Source of the DNA: Caulobacter vibrioides OR37
Lineage (GTDB): Bacteria; Pseudomonadota; Alphaproteobacteria; Caulobacterales; Caulobacteraceae
DNA length: 64,000 bases
NCBI RefSeq assembly: GCF_000372645.1
Contig: NZ_APMP01000022.1
Coordinates: forward strand, 1-64,000
Direction of reading: 5' to 3'
Shown here: positions 16,889 through 25,818 of the stretch, one piece after another
How positions within the stretch are numbered: the first letter of the stretch is position 1
Layout: each line of letters starts with the position of its first letter
Made by a program: the position numbers and the translations under genes
Notes under the pieces: model-generated
The model's input: only the letters and a program-made list of their open reading frames with translations
What the model was told of the DNA's origin: nothing
The model's database searches: none

Positions 16889-17769
16889 TGACCTTGGCTT
16901 CTCCCTCCGTTTCGGACCGCCGCGATCCCATCGTCGATGGCGAGTTCGCGTTCACGTCCCAGGACTTCAAGCGCATCGCCGCGCTGCTCTACGATCTGGC
17001 GGGCATCAGCCTGCCCGACAGCAAGGCGACGCTGGTCTATTCGCGTCTCGCCAAGCGCCTGCGGACCCTGGGCCTGCGGTCGTTCAGCGACTACTGCGCC
17101 TTCGTGTCCAGCGACAAGGGCCACGACGAGATCCAGGAGATGCTCCGGGCGTTGACCACCAACGTCACGCGCTTCTTCCGCGAGCCGCACCATTTCGACG
17201 ATCTGCGCGCCAATGTGCTGGAGCCGATCGCCGACCAAGTGCGCGCCGGCCGTCGCCTGCGTCTGTGGTCGGCCGCCAGCTCGTCGGGCCAAGAGCCCTA
17301 CTCGATGGCCTTCACCGTGCTTTCGGTGTGGCCCGACGCCGCGAACCTCGACATCCGGATCCTCGGCACGGACATCGACACCAACGTGCTCGCGACCGGG
17401 CGCGCGGCCGTCTACGACGAAAGCTTGCTGGAAGGCATCCCCGCCGCCGCGCGCGGCCAATACTTCGAGCGGGACCCTTCCGATCGTCGCAACTGGCGGG
17501 TCTGCGAAGCCGCCCGAAGCCTGGTGGCCTTCCGTGAACTGAATCTCAACGGTCCGTCGTGGCCTATGAAGGGACCGTTCGACGCCATCTTCTGCCGGAA
17601 TGTCGTGATCTACTTCGATGAACCTACCCAGGAACGCGTCTGGAGCCGCTTCGCGCCGCTCGTCGCGCCGGGCGGGCGTCTGTATGTCGGCCATTCCGAG
17701 CGCGTTGGCGCCTCGATCACCGCGTTCGAGAGCTGCGGCCTGACCGCCTATCGTAAGGTCGGACACTGA
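16888..17769 (+). CDS. cheR: chemotaxis methyltransferase CheR
   Basis: A 293-residue S-adenosylmethionine-dependent glutamate methyltransferase for chemoreceptors. The N-terminal helical domain ([37 protein letters not shown]) is followed by the catalytic domain with [15 protein letters not shown] (SAM loop), [21 protein letters not shown] and [17 protein letters not shown]. Both receptors upstream end in WEEF, a plausible docking tail for this enzyme's beta-subdomain. The gene overlaps cheW at its start and cheB at its stop. Confidence 0.95.
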   Translation: MTLASPSVSDRRDPIVDGEFAFTSQDFKRIAALLYDLAGISLPDSKATLVYSRLAKRLRTLGLRSFSDYCAFVSSDKGHDEIQEMLRALTTNVTRFFREPHHFDDLRANVLEPIADQVRAGRRLRLWSAASSSGQEPYSMAFTVLSVWPDAANLDIRILGTDIDTNVLATGRAAVYDESLLEGIPAAARGQYFERDPSDRRNWRVCEAARSLVAFRELNLNGPSWPMKGPFDAIFCRNVVIYFDEPTQERVWSRFAPLVAPGGRLYVGHSERVGASITAFESCGLTAYRKVGH

Positions 17770-18803
17770 TGAGCAAGATACGAGTTCTCGTCGTCGACGA
17801 CTCCGCCACGATGCGGAGCCTGATTTCCGCGGCCCTCAATCGTGATCCGGGTATCGAGGTCGTGGGCGGCGCCGGCGACCCGTTCGAGGCCCGGGGCATG
17901 ATCAAGGCCTTGAATCCCGACGTCGTCACCCTGGATATCGAGATGCCGAACATGAACGGCATCGAGTTCCTCGAGAAGATCATGCGCCTGCGGCCGATGC
18001 CGGTGGTCATGGTCTCGACCCTGACCCAGGCCGGCGCGGAAATGACGCTGCGGGCCCTGGAACTGGGCGCGGTGGATTGCGTGGGCAAGCCCGCCGACGC
18101 CACCGGCACTCAGGAGGCCCTGGCCGAAATCGTCGCCAAGGTGAAGATCGCGGCTCGCGCCTCGGTCCGCACCAACGCCGGCGCCGCGCCCAGCGCCGCG
18201 CCCACGCGCCGCAAGGATTTCATGCCCTCTGGCGACATCGTGGCGATCGGGTCGTCGACCGGCGGGGTGGAAGCCCTGCTGTCGATCGTCACCCTGTTCC
18301 CCGAGACCTGCCCGCCGACGGTGATCACCCAGCACATGCCGGCGACCTTCACCGCCAGCTTCGCCGCGCGCCTGGATCGTTCCAGCGGCGCCAAGGTGCA
18401 GGAGGCCACGGACGGCGCCCTGCTGGAGCCCGGCAAGATTTATGTCGCCCCCGGCGGCGTGGCGCACCTGGAGGTCGTTCGCTCTGCCGGTCTGCGCTGC
18501 CGCCTGGTCCAGGGCGATCCGGTTAGCGGCCACCGCCCATCGGTGGACGTTCTGTTCAACTCGGTGGCCAACGCGGTCGGCGACAAGGCGGTCGGGGTCA
18601 TCCTGACCGGCATGGGCCGCGACGGCGCTCAGGGTCTCCTGGCGATGCGCAAGGCGGGCGCCAAGACCCTCGGCCAGGACGAGGCCTCGTGCGTCGTCTA
18701 CGGCATGCCCCGGGCCGCTTTCGAAATTGGCGCGGTGGAGAAGCAGGTTTCCCTGTCCTCCATGGGCCAGTCCATTCTCGATCTGGCCTCCGCGAGGCGA
18801 TGA
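17769..18803 (+). CDS. cheB: chemotaxis methylesterase/deamidase CheB
   Basis: A 344-residue CheB. The receiver domain has the acidic pair at residues 10-11 and phosphoacceptor Asp56 ([11 protein letters not shown]). After a linker comes the C-terminal methylesterase, with the catalytic Ser in [12 protein letters not shown], His in [10 protein letters not shown] and Asp in [13 protein letters not shown]. Phosphorylation by CheA relieves inhibition and lets the enzyme demethylate receptors, closing the adaptation loop with CheR. Start ATG 17769 overlaps the cheR stop. Confidence 0.95.
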   Translation: MSKIRVLVVDDSATMRSLISAALNRDPGIEVVGGAGDPFEARGMIKALNPDVVTLDIEMPNMNGIEFLEKIMRLRPMPVVMVSTLTQAGAEMTLRALELGAVDCVGKPADATGTQEALAEIVAKVKIAARASVRTNAGAAPSAAPTRRKDFMPSGDIVAIGSSTGGVEALLSIVTLFPETCPPTVITQHMPATFTASFAARLDRSSGAKVQEATDGALLEPGKIYVAPGGVAHLEVVRSAGLRCRLVQGDPVSGHRPSVDVLFNSVANAVGDKAVGVILTGMGRDGAQGLLAMRKAGAKTLGQDEASCVVYGMPRAAFEIGAVEKQVSLSSMGQSILDLASARR

Positions 18804-18807
18804 ACCC

Positions 18808-19197
18808 ATGCCCCAAGCAAGCTCCATCTCCGTTCTCGTGGTCGACGATCAGTTGACCATGCGCGCCCTGATCCGAAACGCCCTCCAGCAGATCGGTTTC
18901 AAGGACATCCGCGAGGCGCCCGATGGCGAGGAGGCTCTGAAGAACCTCCTGGCCAAGCCCGCCAATCTCGTCATCTCGGACTTCAACATGCCGAAGATGG
19001 ACGGTCTGGCGCTGCTGCGCGCCGTGCGGTCGCACCCGCCGATCCGCCAGACCGCCTTCGTCATGCTGACGGGACGCGCCGACCGTGAGCTGGTCCAGCG
19101 CGCCGTGCAGTTCGGGGTCAACAACTACTGCGTCAAGCCCTTCACCGTGCAGGGCTTGAGGGAGAAGATCGAACAGGTGTTCGGACAGCTGACATGA
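18808..19197 (+). CDS. cheY: CheY-like response regulator CheYII
   Basis: A 129-residue single-domain receiver. The acidic pair is in VVDDQLTMR, the phosphoacceptor is Asp58 ([11 protein letters not shown]), and the switch residues lie in FVMLTGRAD and [10 protein letters not shown]. In C. crescentus cluster I this position is CheYII. ATG 18808 lies 4 bases past the cheB stop; an upstream in-frame start lies inside cheB and is rejected. Its stop overlaps the cheD ATG. Whether it drives the motor or acts as a phosphate sink cannot be told from sequence alone. Confidence 0.93.
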   Translation: MPQASSISVLVVDDQLTMRALIRNALQQIGFKDIREAPDGEEALKNLLAKPANLVISDFNMPKMDGLALLRAVRSHPPIRQTAFVMLTGRADRELVQRAVQFGVNNYCVKPFTVQGLREKIEQVFGQLT

Positions 19198-19757
19198 CGC
19201 ACATCTCCCCCAACGACGACCTCGAACGGGCGACCAAGGTCCACGTGACCCAGGGCGAAAGCCATGTGTCGACCGACCCCAACGTGGTCATGACCACCGT
19301 GCTGGGCTCGTGCATCGCCGCGTGCATCCGCGACCCCCAGGCGGGCGTGGGCGGCATGAACCACTTCCTGCTGCCCGACGCCGGCGACGGCCGCGGCGGC
19401 GACGCGGTCCGCTATGGCGCCTACGCCATGGAACTGCTGATCAACGACCTTCTGAAGCGCGGCGCGCGCCGTGAGCGTCTGGAGGCCAAGATCTTCGGCG
19501 GGGCCAAGCTGTTCGACGGGCTCTCCGACGTCGGCGCCAGCAACTCGGCCTTCGCCGAGCGGTTTCTGCGCGACGAAGGCATTCCGATCGTGTCGTCCAG
19601 CACCGGCGGGGTCTCGGCCCGACGCGTCGAGTTTTGGCCGACCTCCGGCCGGGTGCGCCAGCGCCTGGTGGCCGTGGACAACGCGCCGCAGGACGTCCGT
19701 CGTCCCGTTCCGCCGCCGATGCCCGCCGCCTCCAGCGGCGACGTCGATCTGTTCTAA
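19194..19757 (+). CDS. cheD: chemoreceptor glutamine deamidase CheD
   Basis: A 187-residue CheD, which deamidates glutamines in chemoreceptors. The catalytic triad is visible with the same spacing as in Thermotoga CheD: Thr34, Cys40 (LGSCIAAC) and His57 (GMNHFLLPD). The C-terminal part has [14 protein letters not shown] and [22 protein letters not shown]; the last 25 residues are a proline-rich tail ending DVDLF, longer than in many members. The gene overlaps the preceding cheY by four bases (ATGA). It probably works on McpA and McpB before methylation. Confidence 0.94.
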   Translation: MTHISPNDDLERATKVHVTQGESHVSTDPNVVMTTVLGSCIAACIRDPQAGVGGMNHFLLPDAGDGRGGDAVRYGAYAMELLINDLLKRGARRERLEAKIFGGAKLFDGLSDVGASNSAFAERFLRDEGIPIVSSSTGGVSARRVEFWPTSGRVRQRLVAVDNAPQDVRRPVPPPMPAASSGDVDLF

Positions 19758-19762
19758 CCATC

Positions 19763-20146
19763 ATGAGCGCCGCGCCGCTGCCTTCGCCGTCGACCGTCCC
19801 CGCCGAGAACCATCTCCCGGTCGGCGAGCTGTCGCGGCGCCTGGCGGCGGAGCTGGCCTCGGCCGCCGCCATATGTCGCGACTGCGAGCACCTGGCCGGC
19901 GACCTGGCCAAGGGCGGCGCCACGCTGGCCAATCTGAGCCGCTTGCAGGCGCTGGATGAACTGAGCCAACGGCTGCACGGCTTGTCCGAGGTGCTCGAGC
20001 GCATTGGCCACCACGCCTCGGGCGAATGGAATGTCTCGATCGACCCGCTGCTCAGCGGCCTGGGTCTGGCCGACATGGTCGTCAGGCTGCGCGCCGAGGA
20101 GCGTCCGGACGGCGCCGCCGATCCTGGCGAACTCGATTTCTTCTAG
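19763..20146 (+). CDS. cheU: cheU: small coiled protein of chemotaxis cluster
   Basis: A 127-residue soluble protein found at the cheU position of Caulobacter cluster I. It is mostly helical (LSRRLAAELASAAAICRDCEHLAGDLA, LQALDELSQRLHGLSEVLERIG) and ends with a short acidic tail (GELDFF). No enzyme motif is visible. The tail is similar in style to the -DLF end of CheD and the EF ends of the receptors. The start at 19763 gives MSAAPLPSP and avoids an earlier frame inside cheD. Its role in taxis is unknown; its conserved place between cheD and the third cheY suggests it helps a CheY or CheA. Confidence 0.82.
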   Translation: MSAAPLPSPSTVPAENHLPVGELSRRLAAELASAAAICRDCEHLAGDLAKGGATLANLSRLQALDELSQRLHGLSEVLERIGHHASGEWNVSIDPLLSGLGLADMVVRLRAEERPDGAADPGELDFF

Positions 20147-20151
20147 GGCTG

Positions 20152-20754
20152 ATGACCGAAGCCCTTCTCCCCTCGCAGCGTATCAATCTCGAACGGGCCA
20201 CCGTGCTCGTTCTCGACGACAACGGCGCGTCCCTCGATATCCTTTCCCAGGTCGTGGCCGGGTTCGGGGTCAAGCAGATGCATCGCGCCGAGAGCGTCGT
20301 CGACGCTCAGAGCCTGATCCGCACCAAGACCTTCGATCTCGTCATCAGCGATGTGCAGATGCCCGTCACCGACGGCATCGAGTTCATCGAATGGCTCAGG
20401 CGGGAAGGCGGCGAGACCAATCGCTATGTGCCGGTCATCCTGGTCACCGGCCACACCCGCACCACCCAGATCTTCAAGCTGCGGGACGCGGGTTCGAACT
20501 ACGTCGTGGCCAAGCCGATCACCCCCAAGGTGCTCCTCGAGCGCATTTTTTGGGTTGCCCGCGAGGATCGGCAGTTTATCGAATGCGAGACCTACATAGG
20601 ACCTGATCGTCGCTTCAAGCACGAAGGGCCCCCGCCGGGAACGGACGGGCGGCGGAAAGACGATCTACCGGCGGAGGTGGGCGAGGCGCAGACGCCCAAC
20701 ATGTCGGACGACGAGATTGCCAACATGATGCGCCCAGCGAAGGTGCAGATATGA
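20152..20754 (+). CDS. CheY-like response regulator with C-terminal extension (CheYIII)
   Basis: A 200-residue protein. Residues about 15-135 form a receiver with the acidic pair DDN (22-24), phosphoacceptor Asp67 (ISDVQMPVTDG) and VTGHTR and VVAKPITPKV switch blocks. A tail of about 65 residues follows, with YIGPDRRFKHEG and a second basic cluster GRRKDD. In C. crescentus the gene at this cluster position (CheYIII) has been described among the Cle proteins, CheY-like proteins that bind cyclic di-GMP through an arginine-rich part; the basic tail here fits that. ATG 20152 lies 5 bases after cheU; the stop overlaps the cheE start. Confidence 0.88.
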   Translation: MTEALLPSQRINLERATVLVLDDNGASLDILSQVVAGFGVKQMHRAESVVDAQSLIRTKTFDLVISDVQMPVTDGIEFIEWLRREGGETNRYVPVILVTGHTRTTQIFKLRDAGSNYVVAKPITPKVLLERIFWVAREDRQFIECETYIGPDRRFKHEGPPPGTDGRRKDDLPAEVGEAQTPNMSDDEIANMMRPAKVQI

Positions 20755-21221
20755 CCGTCCGCAAGTTTCAGCCGCCGAACCGCCTGGCCAAGATGATCAA
20801 GGAGCGGGGTGGAATCCTGGCCAAGGACGCGATCGCCGCGGCCGAGGCCGGGGTCGAGAGCCTGCGCGAGTCGTCGCTGGCGAATCTGGACGCCACGATC
20901 GCGGAGATGGAACGCCGCTTCGGCAAGGGGGCGGAGGGCCGGGACGCCGAGAGCTTCGAGGCCCTCTACATCCTGAGTTCGCGCATCATCGACGTCAGCA
21001 TCTTCGTCTCGGACGTCGGAATCGATCGGGCGGCTGTGTCGCTCTGTGGTCTGGTCGATGGTTTCGCCGAGAGCGGCGCCTGGCGCTGGGACGCCGTCGA
21101 CGTCCATCTCAACGCCCTGCGCCTGCTGCGTTCGATCGGGGCCCAACTGCCCGCCGAGCAGCGCGAGGCGATGCTGGCCGGCCTCCATCAAGTCAGTCGT
21201 CACCGACCCGACGAGGGCTGA
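20751..21221 (+). CDS. cheE: CheE, helical chemotaxis protein
   Basis: A 156-residue helical protein in the cheE position, last gene of the che operon. Its start overlaps the previous stop (ATGA). The first part is basic (VRKFQPPNRLAKMIKERGG), and the middle has LANLDATIAEMERRFG and FEALYILSSRIIDVSIFVSD, like the chemotaxis proteins of unclear action named CheE in Caulobacter. No catalytic motif is visible. A scaffolding or adaptor role with the preceding CheY protein is an inference from the coupling only. Confidence 0.85.
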   Translation: MTVRKFQPPNRLAKMIKERGGILAKDAIAAAEAGVESLRESSLANLDATIAEMERRFGKGAEGRDAESFEALYILSSRIIDVSIFVSDVGIDRAAVSLCGLVDGFAESGAWRWDAVDVHLNALRLLRSIGAQLPAEQREAMLAGLHQVSRHRPDEG

Positions 21222-21338
21222 CGCCCCGTCCCTGTGACAGAACGCCGCTCTGTGTCGGAAACGCAACGCGCGGTACGACTCGAATCCCTGTGACCGTTTT
21301 GTGGCCTTGTGAGTGGTCTCGGGCTTTGTTAGCAAGAG

Positions 21339-21352
21339 TGCCACCGGTGTCA
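21339..21352 (+). promoter_or_regulatory. LacI-type operator half of a pair (site 1)
   Basis: TGCCACCGGTGTCA is a near-perfect palindrome centred on CCGG, the style of LacI-family operators in Caulobacterales. It lies 32 bases upstream of a second copy (21371-21384), i.e. about three helical turns, and 160 bases before the TonB receptor start. Confidence 0.6.
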
Positions 21353-21370
21353 CACGCCATGGTCTGGATA

Positions 21371-21384
21371 TGACACCGGTATCA
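21371..21384 (+). promoter_or_regulatory. LacI-type operator half of a pair (site 2)
   Basis: TGACACCGGTATCA matches site 1 at 12 of 14 positions. No LacI-family gene is present in the window, so the repressor would be encoded elsewhere. Confidence 0.6.
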
Positions 21385-21498
21385 AAAATGAAGACTTCAT
21401 AAGGCCGGGGGCGGTGTCGCGGGAAGGACGCGGGACCGAAACGAAGGCCAAGGCGGCGGCGACGTCGCCGTCCAATGGTCGATACGGGAGGAGGTTCT

Positions 21499-24400
21499 AT
21501 GTCCAAGACTACCAAGGGACGCGTGCGCGCCCTGCAGTACGGCGTCTCCGGCGGCGCCCTGGCCCTGGCGATGGTGTTCGCCGGCGGCGCGTCGGCCCAG
21601 ACGACCCCAGCTTCATCGCCGGCTCCAGCCGAAGACCAGATCGAAGCGGTCGTGGTGACCGGCTTCCGCGCCTCGCTGGCCAACGCCCTCGACATCAAGC
21701 GTCGCGAGAACGACCTGGTCGACGTCATCAAGGCCCAGGACATCGCCGACTTTCCCGATCTGAACCTGGCCGAGTCGCTGCAGCGCGTGCCGGGCGTGTC
21801 GATCGACCGCGACGGCGGCGAAGGCCGCACGATCACCGTTCGGGGCCTGGGTCCCGACTTCACCGTCGTGCGCCTGAATGGCCTGGAGGCCCTGGCCACC
21901 ACCGGCGGCAAGGACACCTCGGGCGGCGCCAACCGCGGCCGTCAGTTCGACTTCTCGATCTTCGCCTCCGAACTGTTCAACAGCATCACGGTCCGCAAAT
22001 CGAGCTCGGCCATGAACGAGGAAGGCTCGCTGGGCGCGATCATCGACATGCAGGCCTCGCGCCCGTTCGACTTCAGCGGTCCGGCCCTGTCGATGGGCGC
22101 CAAGATCGGCTGGAATGATCTGTCGCGTAAGAGCGACCCTCGCTTCACCTTCCTGGCCAGCAATCGCTGGGACACCGGCATCGGTGAAGTGGGCGCTCTG
22201 ATTTCCGTGGCCTACGCTCAGCGCAAGACCCTGGAAGAGGGCTCCTCGACCGGCCGCTGGGAAAACCCGTCGGTGCCGTTCAACTCGTCGACCGCGTTCC
22301 CGTTCTGGTCCAGCACCACCAGCCTGGCCGGCTCGGGCTGCCCGGACACCAGCGCGACCGGCCCCAAGTCTCCCGGCGTCTATAATCCGGTGAGCGGCCC
22401 GCCGCTCAGCTGCTCGCAGATCGGCCAGACGACGGCCAGCACCAGCGCGCCGAGCGGCGCGGCCGCCGGCACGGCCAACAACCTCTGGCACCCGCGCATT
22501 CCGCGCTATGGCCGCCTGCAGTACGATCAGAAGCGCCTGGGCGTGACCGGTTCGCTGCAATGGAAGCCGAACGACCGCTCGACCCTGACCCTCGACGCGC
22601 TGGTGGCCAATTTCACCAACAACCGCGACGAGACCTATCTGGAAGTCATCTCGTTCAGCCGTCCCGGCGCGGGCCTGCCGCAAACCGACGTGGTCAACTT
22701 CCAGGCCGACAGCAAGGGCAACCTGATCAAGGGCACGTTCGACGACGTCGACGCTCGCGTCGAGTATCGCCACGACGACCTGAAGACCGAGTTCAATCAG
22801 TTCACCCTGACCTACGACACCAAGTTCGGCGAGCGCGGCCACTTCAACGCGATCTACGGCCAGTCGCGGTCGATCCAGTCGAACCCGGTTCAGACGACCT
22901 TCTCGTTCGACCGCTACGACACCGACGGCTACAGCTACGACTATTCGAAGAACGACAAGCTGCCGAGCTTCAACTACGGCTTCGACCCGACCAATCCGGC
23001 CAACTGGACCTACAGCCCCAGCGCCGCCCTGGGCGACCCGTCGCTGCTGCGGATGCGTCCCAGCAAGGCGACCAACACCTTCAAGACGTTCCGCGCCGAC
23101 GTCGACTACGAGATCCTGAACGGCTTCAAGTTGCGCTATGGCGGCGACTACAAGGAATACGGCTTCTCGTCGTGGGAGCAGCGCCTGTATTCGCGCAACC
23201 TGTCCAGCACGGGCACGACCTTCACCGCCGAAGCGGGCTTCGCCCTGCCCGCGGGCGTGTCGATCGCCAACGTCTCGCGCGTGATCAGCGGCTTCGGACG
23301 CGGGCTGGACTTGCCCGCCGGCGTGCCGACCTCGTGGCTCGCGCCCGATCTCGACAAGCTGAAGGCCGCGATCGGCTATGACTGCAACTGCATCAACGCC
23401 AACGGCGACTTCCGCCTCAGCACCGTGAACCAGCTGGGCGCCGTCCGCGCGATCACCGAGAAGGACACCGCCTTCTATCTGCAAGGCGACTTCGACTACG
23501 ACATCTTCAACATCCCGGTGCGCGGCAACTTCGGCGTGCGCTGGGTGAAGACCGAGCAGAGCGCCCTGGGTCACTATAACGCCGGCAACACGACGGTGAC
23601 GGTGGCGACGCCGTTCGGCAATCTGTCCGAGCAGGTCGCCACGGACGGCGTGCAGACGGTCAGCCGCCAGTACACCAACACCCTGCCGGCCCTGAACCTC
23701 GCCGCCCAGCCGTTCGACAACTTCTACGTCCGGTTCGCGGCCGCCAAGACCATGACGCGTCCGCAACTGCAGAACCTCACGCCCGGCTATACCTCGATCA
23801 GCCAGTCGGCCCAGACGGTGACGCGCGGCAATCCCGACCTCGCGCCGATGCTGTCCAACAATCTGGACCTGACGTTTGAATGGTATCCGGACAAGGAAAC
23901 CCTGCTGTCGGCCGGCGTCTTCCAGAAGGACATCAAGTCCTACATCCAGCAGCTGGCGGTGACGCTGCCCTATTCGGAGACGGGCCTGCCCACCAGCTTG
24001 TTGTCGAACGGCAATACCGTGGACACGCAATTCCTGGTCACCACCCAGGTCAACAGCCAGGGCGGCAAGCTGCGCGGCCTGGAGCTGAGCGCCCAGAAGC
24101 CGTTCAGCTTCCTGCCGGCTCCGTTCGACAAGTTCGGCGCCATCCTGAACTACACGCACGTCCAGAGCGACATCCAGTACGTGATCGCTCAGCCGACCTT
24201 CACCCAGGCCACGCCGGGCGGTCCGCGCGTTCAGACCAAGCCGGCCGTGCTGCTGACCCAGCCGCTGATCAACCTGTCGCCCAACGCCTTCAACGCCACG
24301 CTCTACTACGAGAACGGTCCGCTGAAGGCGCGCATCTCGGGCTCGTATCGCGACCCGTACCTGATCCAGGTGGCGCCGTCGGCGACCAACAACAACGACA

Positions 24401-24594
24401 TCCGGACCAAGCAGAAGACCTTCAACCTGGACTCGCAGATCAGCTACCAGCTCAAGAAGTTCACGGTGACGCTGGAAATGATCAACCTGACCGACCAGGC
24501 CGACAGCAAGATCGACGACTCGGTGCGTCAGGCCTCGGAAGAGTACACGCACTACGGGCGCCAGTTCTATCTGGGCGTGAAGTACAAGTTCTAG
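21499..24594 (+). CDS. TonB-dependent receptor (carbohydrate-type)
   Basis: A 1031-residue outer-membrane TonB-dependent receptor. Residues 1-40 hold the signal peptide (VSGGALALAMVFAGGASAQ), followed by a TonB box-like EAVVVTGFRASL. The plug domain spans about residues 55-190 (AESLQRVPGVSIDRDGGEGR, TVRGLGPDFTVVRLNG, GSLGAIIDMQASRP), and the 22-strand barrel ends with a terminal phenylalanine (YLGVKYKF). Large loops include two cysteine pairs (near GSGCPDTS/LSCSQ and DCNC). ATG 21499 has GGGAGGAGG upstream. This is the group of Caulobacter/Xanthomonas receptors for plant or algal glycans. Two LacI-type operators in the promoter suggest sugar-induced expression. The substrate is unknown. Confidence 0.92.
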   Translation: MSKTTKGRVRALQYGVSGGALALAMVFAGGASAQTTPASSPAPAEDQIEAVVVTGFRASLANALDIKRRENDLVDVIKAQDIADFPDLNLAESLQRVPGVSIDRDGGEGRTITVRGLGPDFTVVRLNGLEALATTGGKDTSGGANRGRQFDFSIFASELFNSITVRKSSSAMNEEGSLGAIIDMQASRPFDFSGPALSMGAKIGWNDLSRKSDPRFTFLASNRWDTGIGEVGALISVAYAQRKTLEEGSSTGRWENPSVPFNSSTAFPFWSSTTSLAGSGCPDTSATGPKSPGVYNPVSGPPLSCSQIGQTTASTSAPSGAAAGTANNLWHPRIPRYGRLQYDQKRLGVTGSLQWKPNDRSTLTLDALVANFTNNRDETYLEVISFSRPGAGLPQTDVVNFQADSKGNLIKGTFDDVDARVEYRHDDLKTEFNQFTLTYDTKFGERGHFNAIYGQSRSIQSNPVQTTFSFDRYDTDGYSYDYSKNDKLPSFNYGFDPTNPANWTYSPSAALGDPSLLRMRPSKATNTFKTFRADVDYEILNGFKLRYGGDYKEYGFSSWEQRLYSRNLSSTGTTFTAEAGFALPAGVSIANVSRVISGFGRGLDLPAGVPTSWLAPDLDKLKAAIGYDCNCINANGDFRLSTVNQLGAVRAITEKDTAFYLQGDFDYDIFNIPVRGNFGVRWVKTEQSALGHYNAGNTTVTVATPFGNLSEQVATDGVQTVSRQYTNTLPALNLAAQPFDNFYVRFAAAKTMTRPQLQNLTPGYTSISQSAQTVTRGNPDLAPMLSNNLDLTFEWYPDKETLLSAGVFQKDIKSYIQQLAVTLPYSETGLPTSLLSNGNTVDTQFLVTTQVNSQGGKLRGLELSAQKPFSFLPAPFDKFGAILNYTHVQSDIQYVIAQPTFTQATPGGPRVQTKPAVLLTQPLINLSPNAFNATLYYENGPLKARISGSYRDPYLIQVAPSATNNNDIRTKQKTFNLDSQISYQLKKFTVTLEMINLTDQADSKIDDSVRQASEEYTHYGRQFYLGVKYKF

Positions 24595-24620
24595 ACTTCG
24601 GTCTGAATTGAATAAAGAAG

Positions 24621-24651
24621 GGGCGCTGACCGCGAGGCCAGCGCCCTTTTT
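24621..24651. terminator. strong intrinsic terminator
   Basis: GGGCGCTG pairs with CAGCGCCC and TTTTT follows on the + strand; A-rich DNA precedes it, so it can also stop the leftward nagA operon. It lies between two convergent genes. Confidence 0.9.
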
Positions 24652-24681
24652 CTATCTCGGCCTATTGATTGAATTCCATCT

Positions 24682-25818
24682 TTAGGACGAAACCCCGTCG
24701 ATCCACGTGGCCGTGACGTTCAACTCATCGTCCAGCAGGCAAAGGTCCGCGGCTAGTCCGGGCGCGATCCGGCCGCGCTGGCCATCCAGGCCCAGGAACG
24801 CGGCGGGGGCGGCCGAGGCCATCATCACCGCCTCTTCCAGCGAGAGGTCCAGCATCCGCGTGGCGTTGCGCACCGCGCTGGCCATGTCGAGGTCCGAGCC
24901 GGCCAGGGTGCCGTGGTCGTCGACACAGACCCCGTCGACGACGCGGATGTGGCGGCCCTGAAGGTCGAAACTCTTGTCGGTCATGCCGACGGTCGGCATG
25001 GCGTCGGTGACCAGCATGAAGCGATCCAGCGGCCGGGTCCGCAGGGCGATCCGCAACGTGGCGGGTTCGACGTGGCGGCCGTCGACGATAAGGCCGGCCC
25101 AGGCCGTCTGGTTCTCCAGCACCGCCCCGACCACGCCCGGCTCGCGGCTGGTCAGCGGCGACATGGCGTTGAACAGGTGCGTCACGCCGGTGAGGCCGTG
25201 GTCCAGCGCCTGTCGCATGGTCTTGTACAGGGCGTTGGTGTGGCCGGCCGCGACCCGGACGCCGGCCGAGGCCAGGCGCTGGATCATCTCGGGCGTGGTC
25301 CGTTCGGGGGCCAAGGTGACCAGGGTCTTGCCGACCTTCAGCGAGGACAGCAGCGCCAGGGCTTCGTCGTCGATGACGCGGAACTTGTCGGCGTCATGGA
25401 TGCCCTTGCGCTTGGGGCTGAGGAACGGGCCCTCGATATGGATGCCCAATACGCCTGGCGCGCCTTGGGCGATGGCCTGTTCCGTGGCGCGCAGGGCTTG
25501 GTCGACGACGGAAAGGTCATCGCTGATCAGGGTCGGCAGGAAGCCCGTCGTGCCATAGCGGCGATGAGCCGCGCCGATGGCGGCGATCGCCTCCACGGTC
25601 GGTGAGTCGTTGAACAGAACGCCGCCGCCGCCATTGACCTGAGTGTCGATATACCCCGGGACCAGCAGGCCGCCGTCCAGGTCGCGGCGTTCCGCCTCCG
25701 ACGGGATCTGGGCCGTGTCGACGAGGCCGGCGATCTTGCCGTTCCGGATCAGGACGGCCTTGCCGTCGACGACGCCGGCGTCCGTCAGGACGCGGCCGTT
25801 GAAAAGCGCGGCCAGCAT
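24682..25818 (-). CDS. nagA: N-acetylglucosamine-6-phosphate deacetylase
   Basis: A 378-residue amidohydrolase that removes acetate from GlcNAc-6-P to give GlcN-6-P. Family blocks are GLLVPGYIDTQVNGGGG, HIEGPFLSPKRKG (metal-binding Glu), AAGHTNALY and THLFNAMSPL (metal-binding His residues), VTDAMPTVG (catalytic Asp) and GTLAGSDLDM. The length is close to the E. coli enzyme. ATG 25818 overlaps the stop of the SIS gene (TGATG), so it is last in a gntR-SIS-nagA operon. It works after the PTS permease encoded at 35.8-37.6 kb, which delivers GlcNAc-6-P. Confidence 0.95.
   Translation of the reverse strand: MLAALFNGRVLTDAGVVDGKAVLIRNGKIAGLVDTAQIPSEAERRDLDGGLLVPGYIDTQVNGGGGVLFNDSPTVEAIAAIGAAHRRYGTTGFLPTLISDDLSVVDQALRATEQAIAQGAPGVLGIHIEGPFLSPKRKGIHDADKFRVIDDEALALLSSLKVGKTLVTLAPERTTPEMIQRLASAGVRVAAGHTNALYKTMRQALDHGLTGVTHLFNAMSPLTSREPGVVGAVLENQTAWAGLIVDGRHVEPATLRIALRTRPLDRFMLVTDAMPTVGMTDKSFDLQGRHIRVVDGVCVDDHGTLAGSDLDMASAVRNATRMLDLSLEEAVMMASAAPAAFLGLDGQRGRIAPGLAADLCLLDDELNVTATWIDGVSS

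Noticed and set aside
21613..24552. Long antisense frame opposite the first TonB receptor
   Set aside because: Same GC-driven shadow; the sense frame has signal peptide, plug and barrel. Similar antisense frames at 27675-30788 and 59305-61944 were dropped for the same reason.
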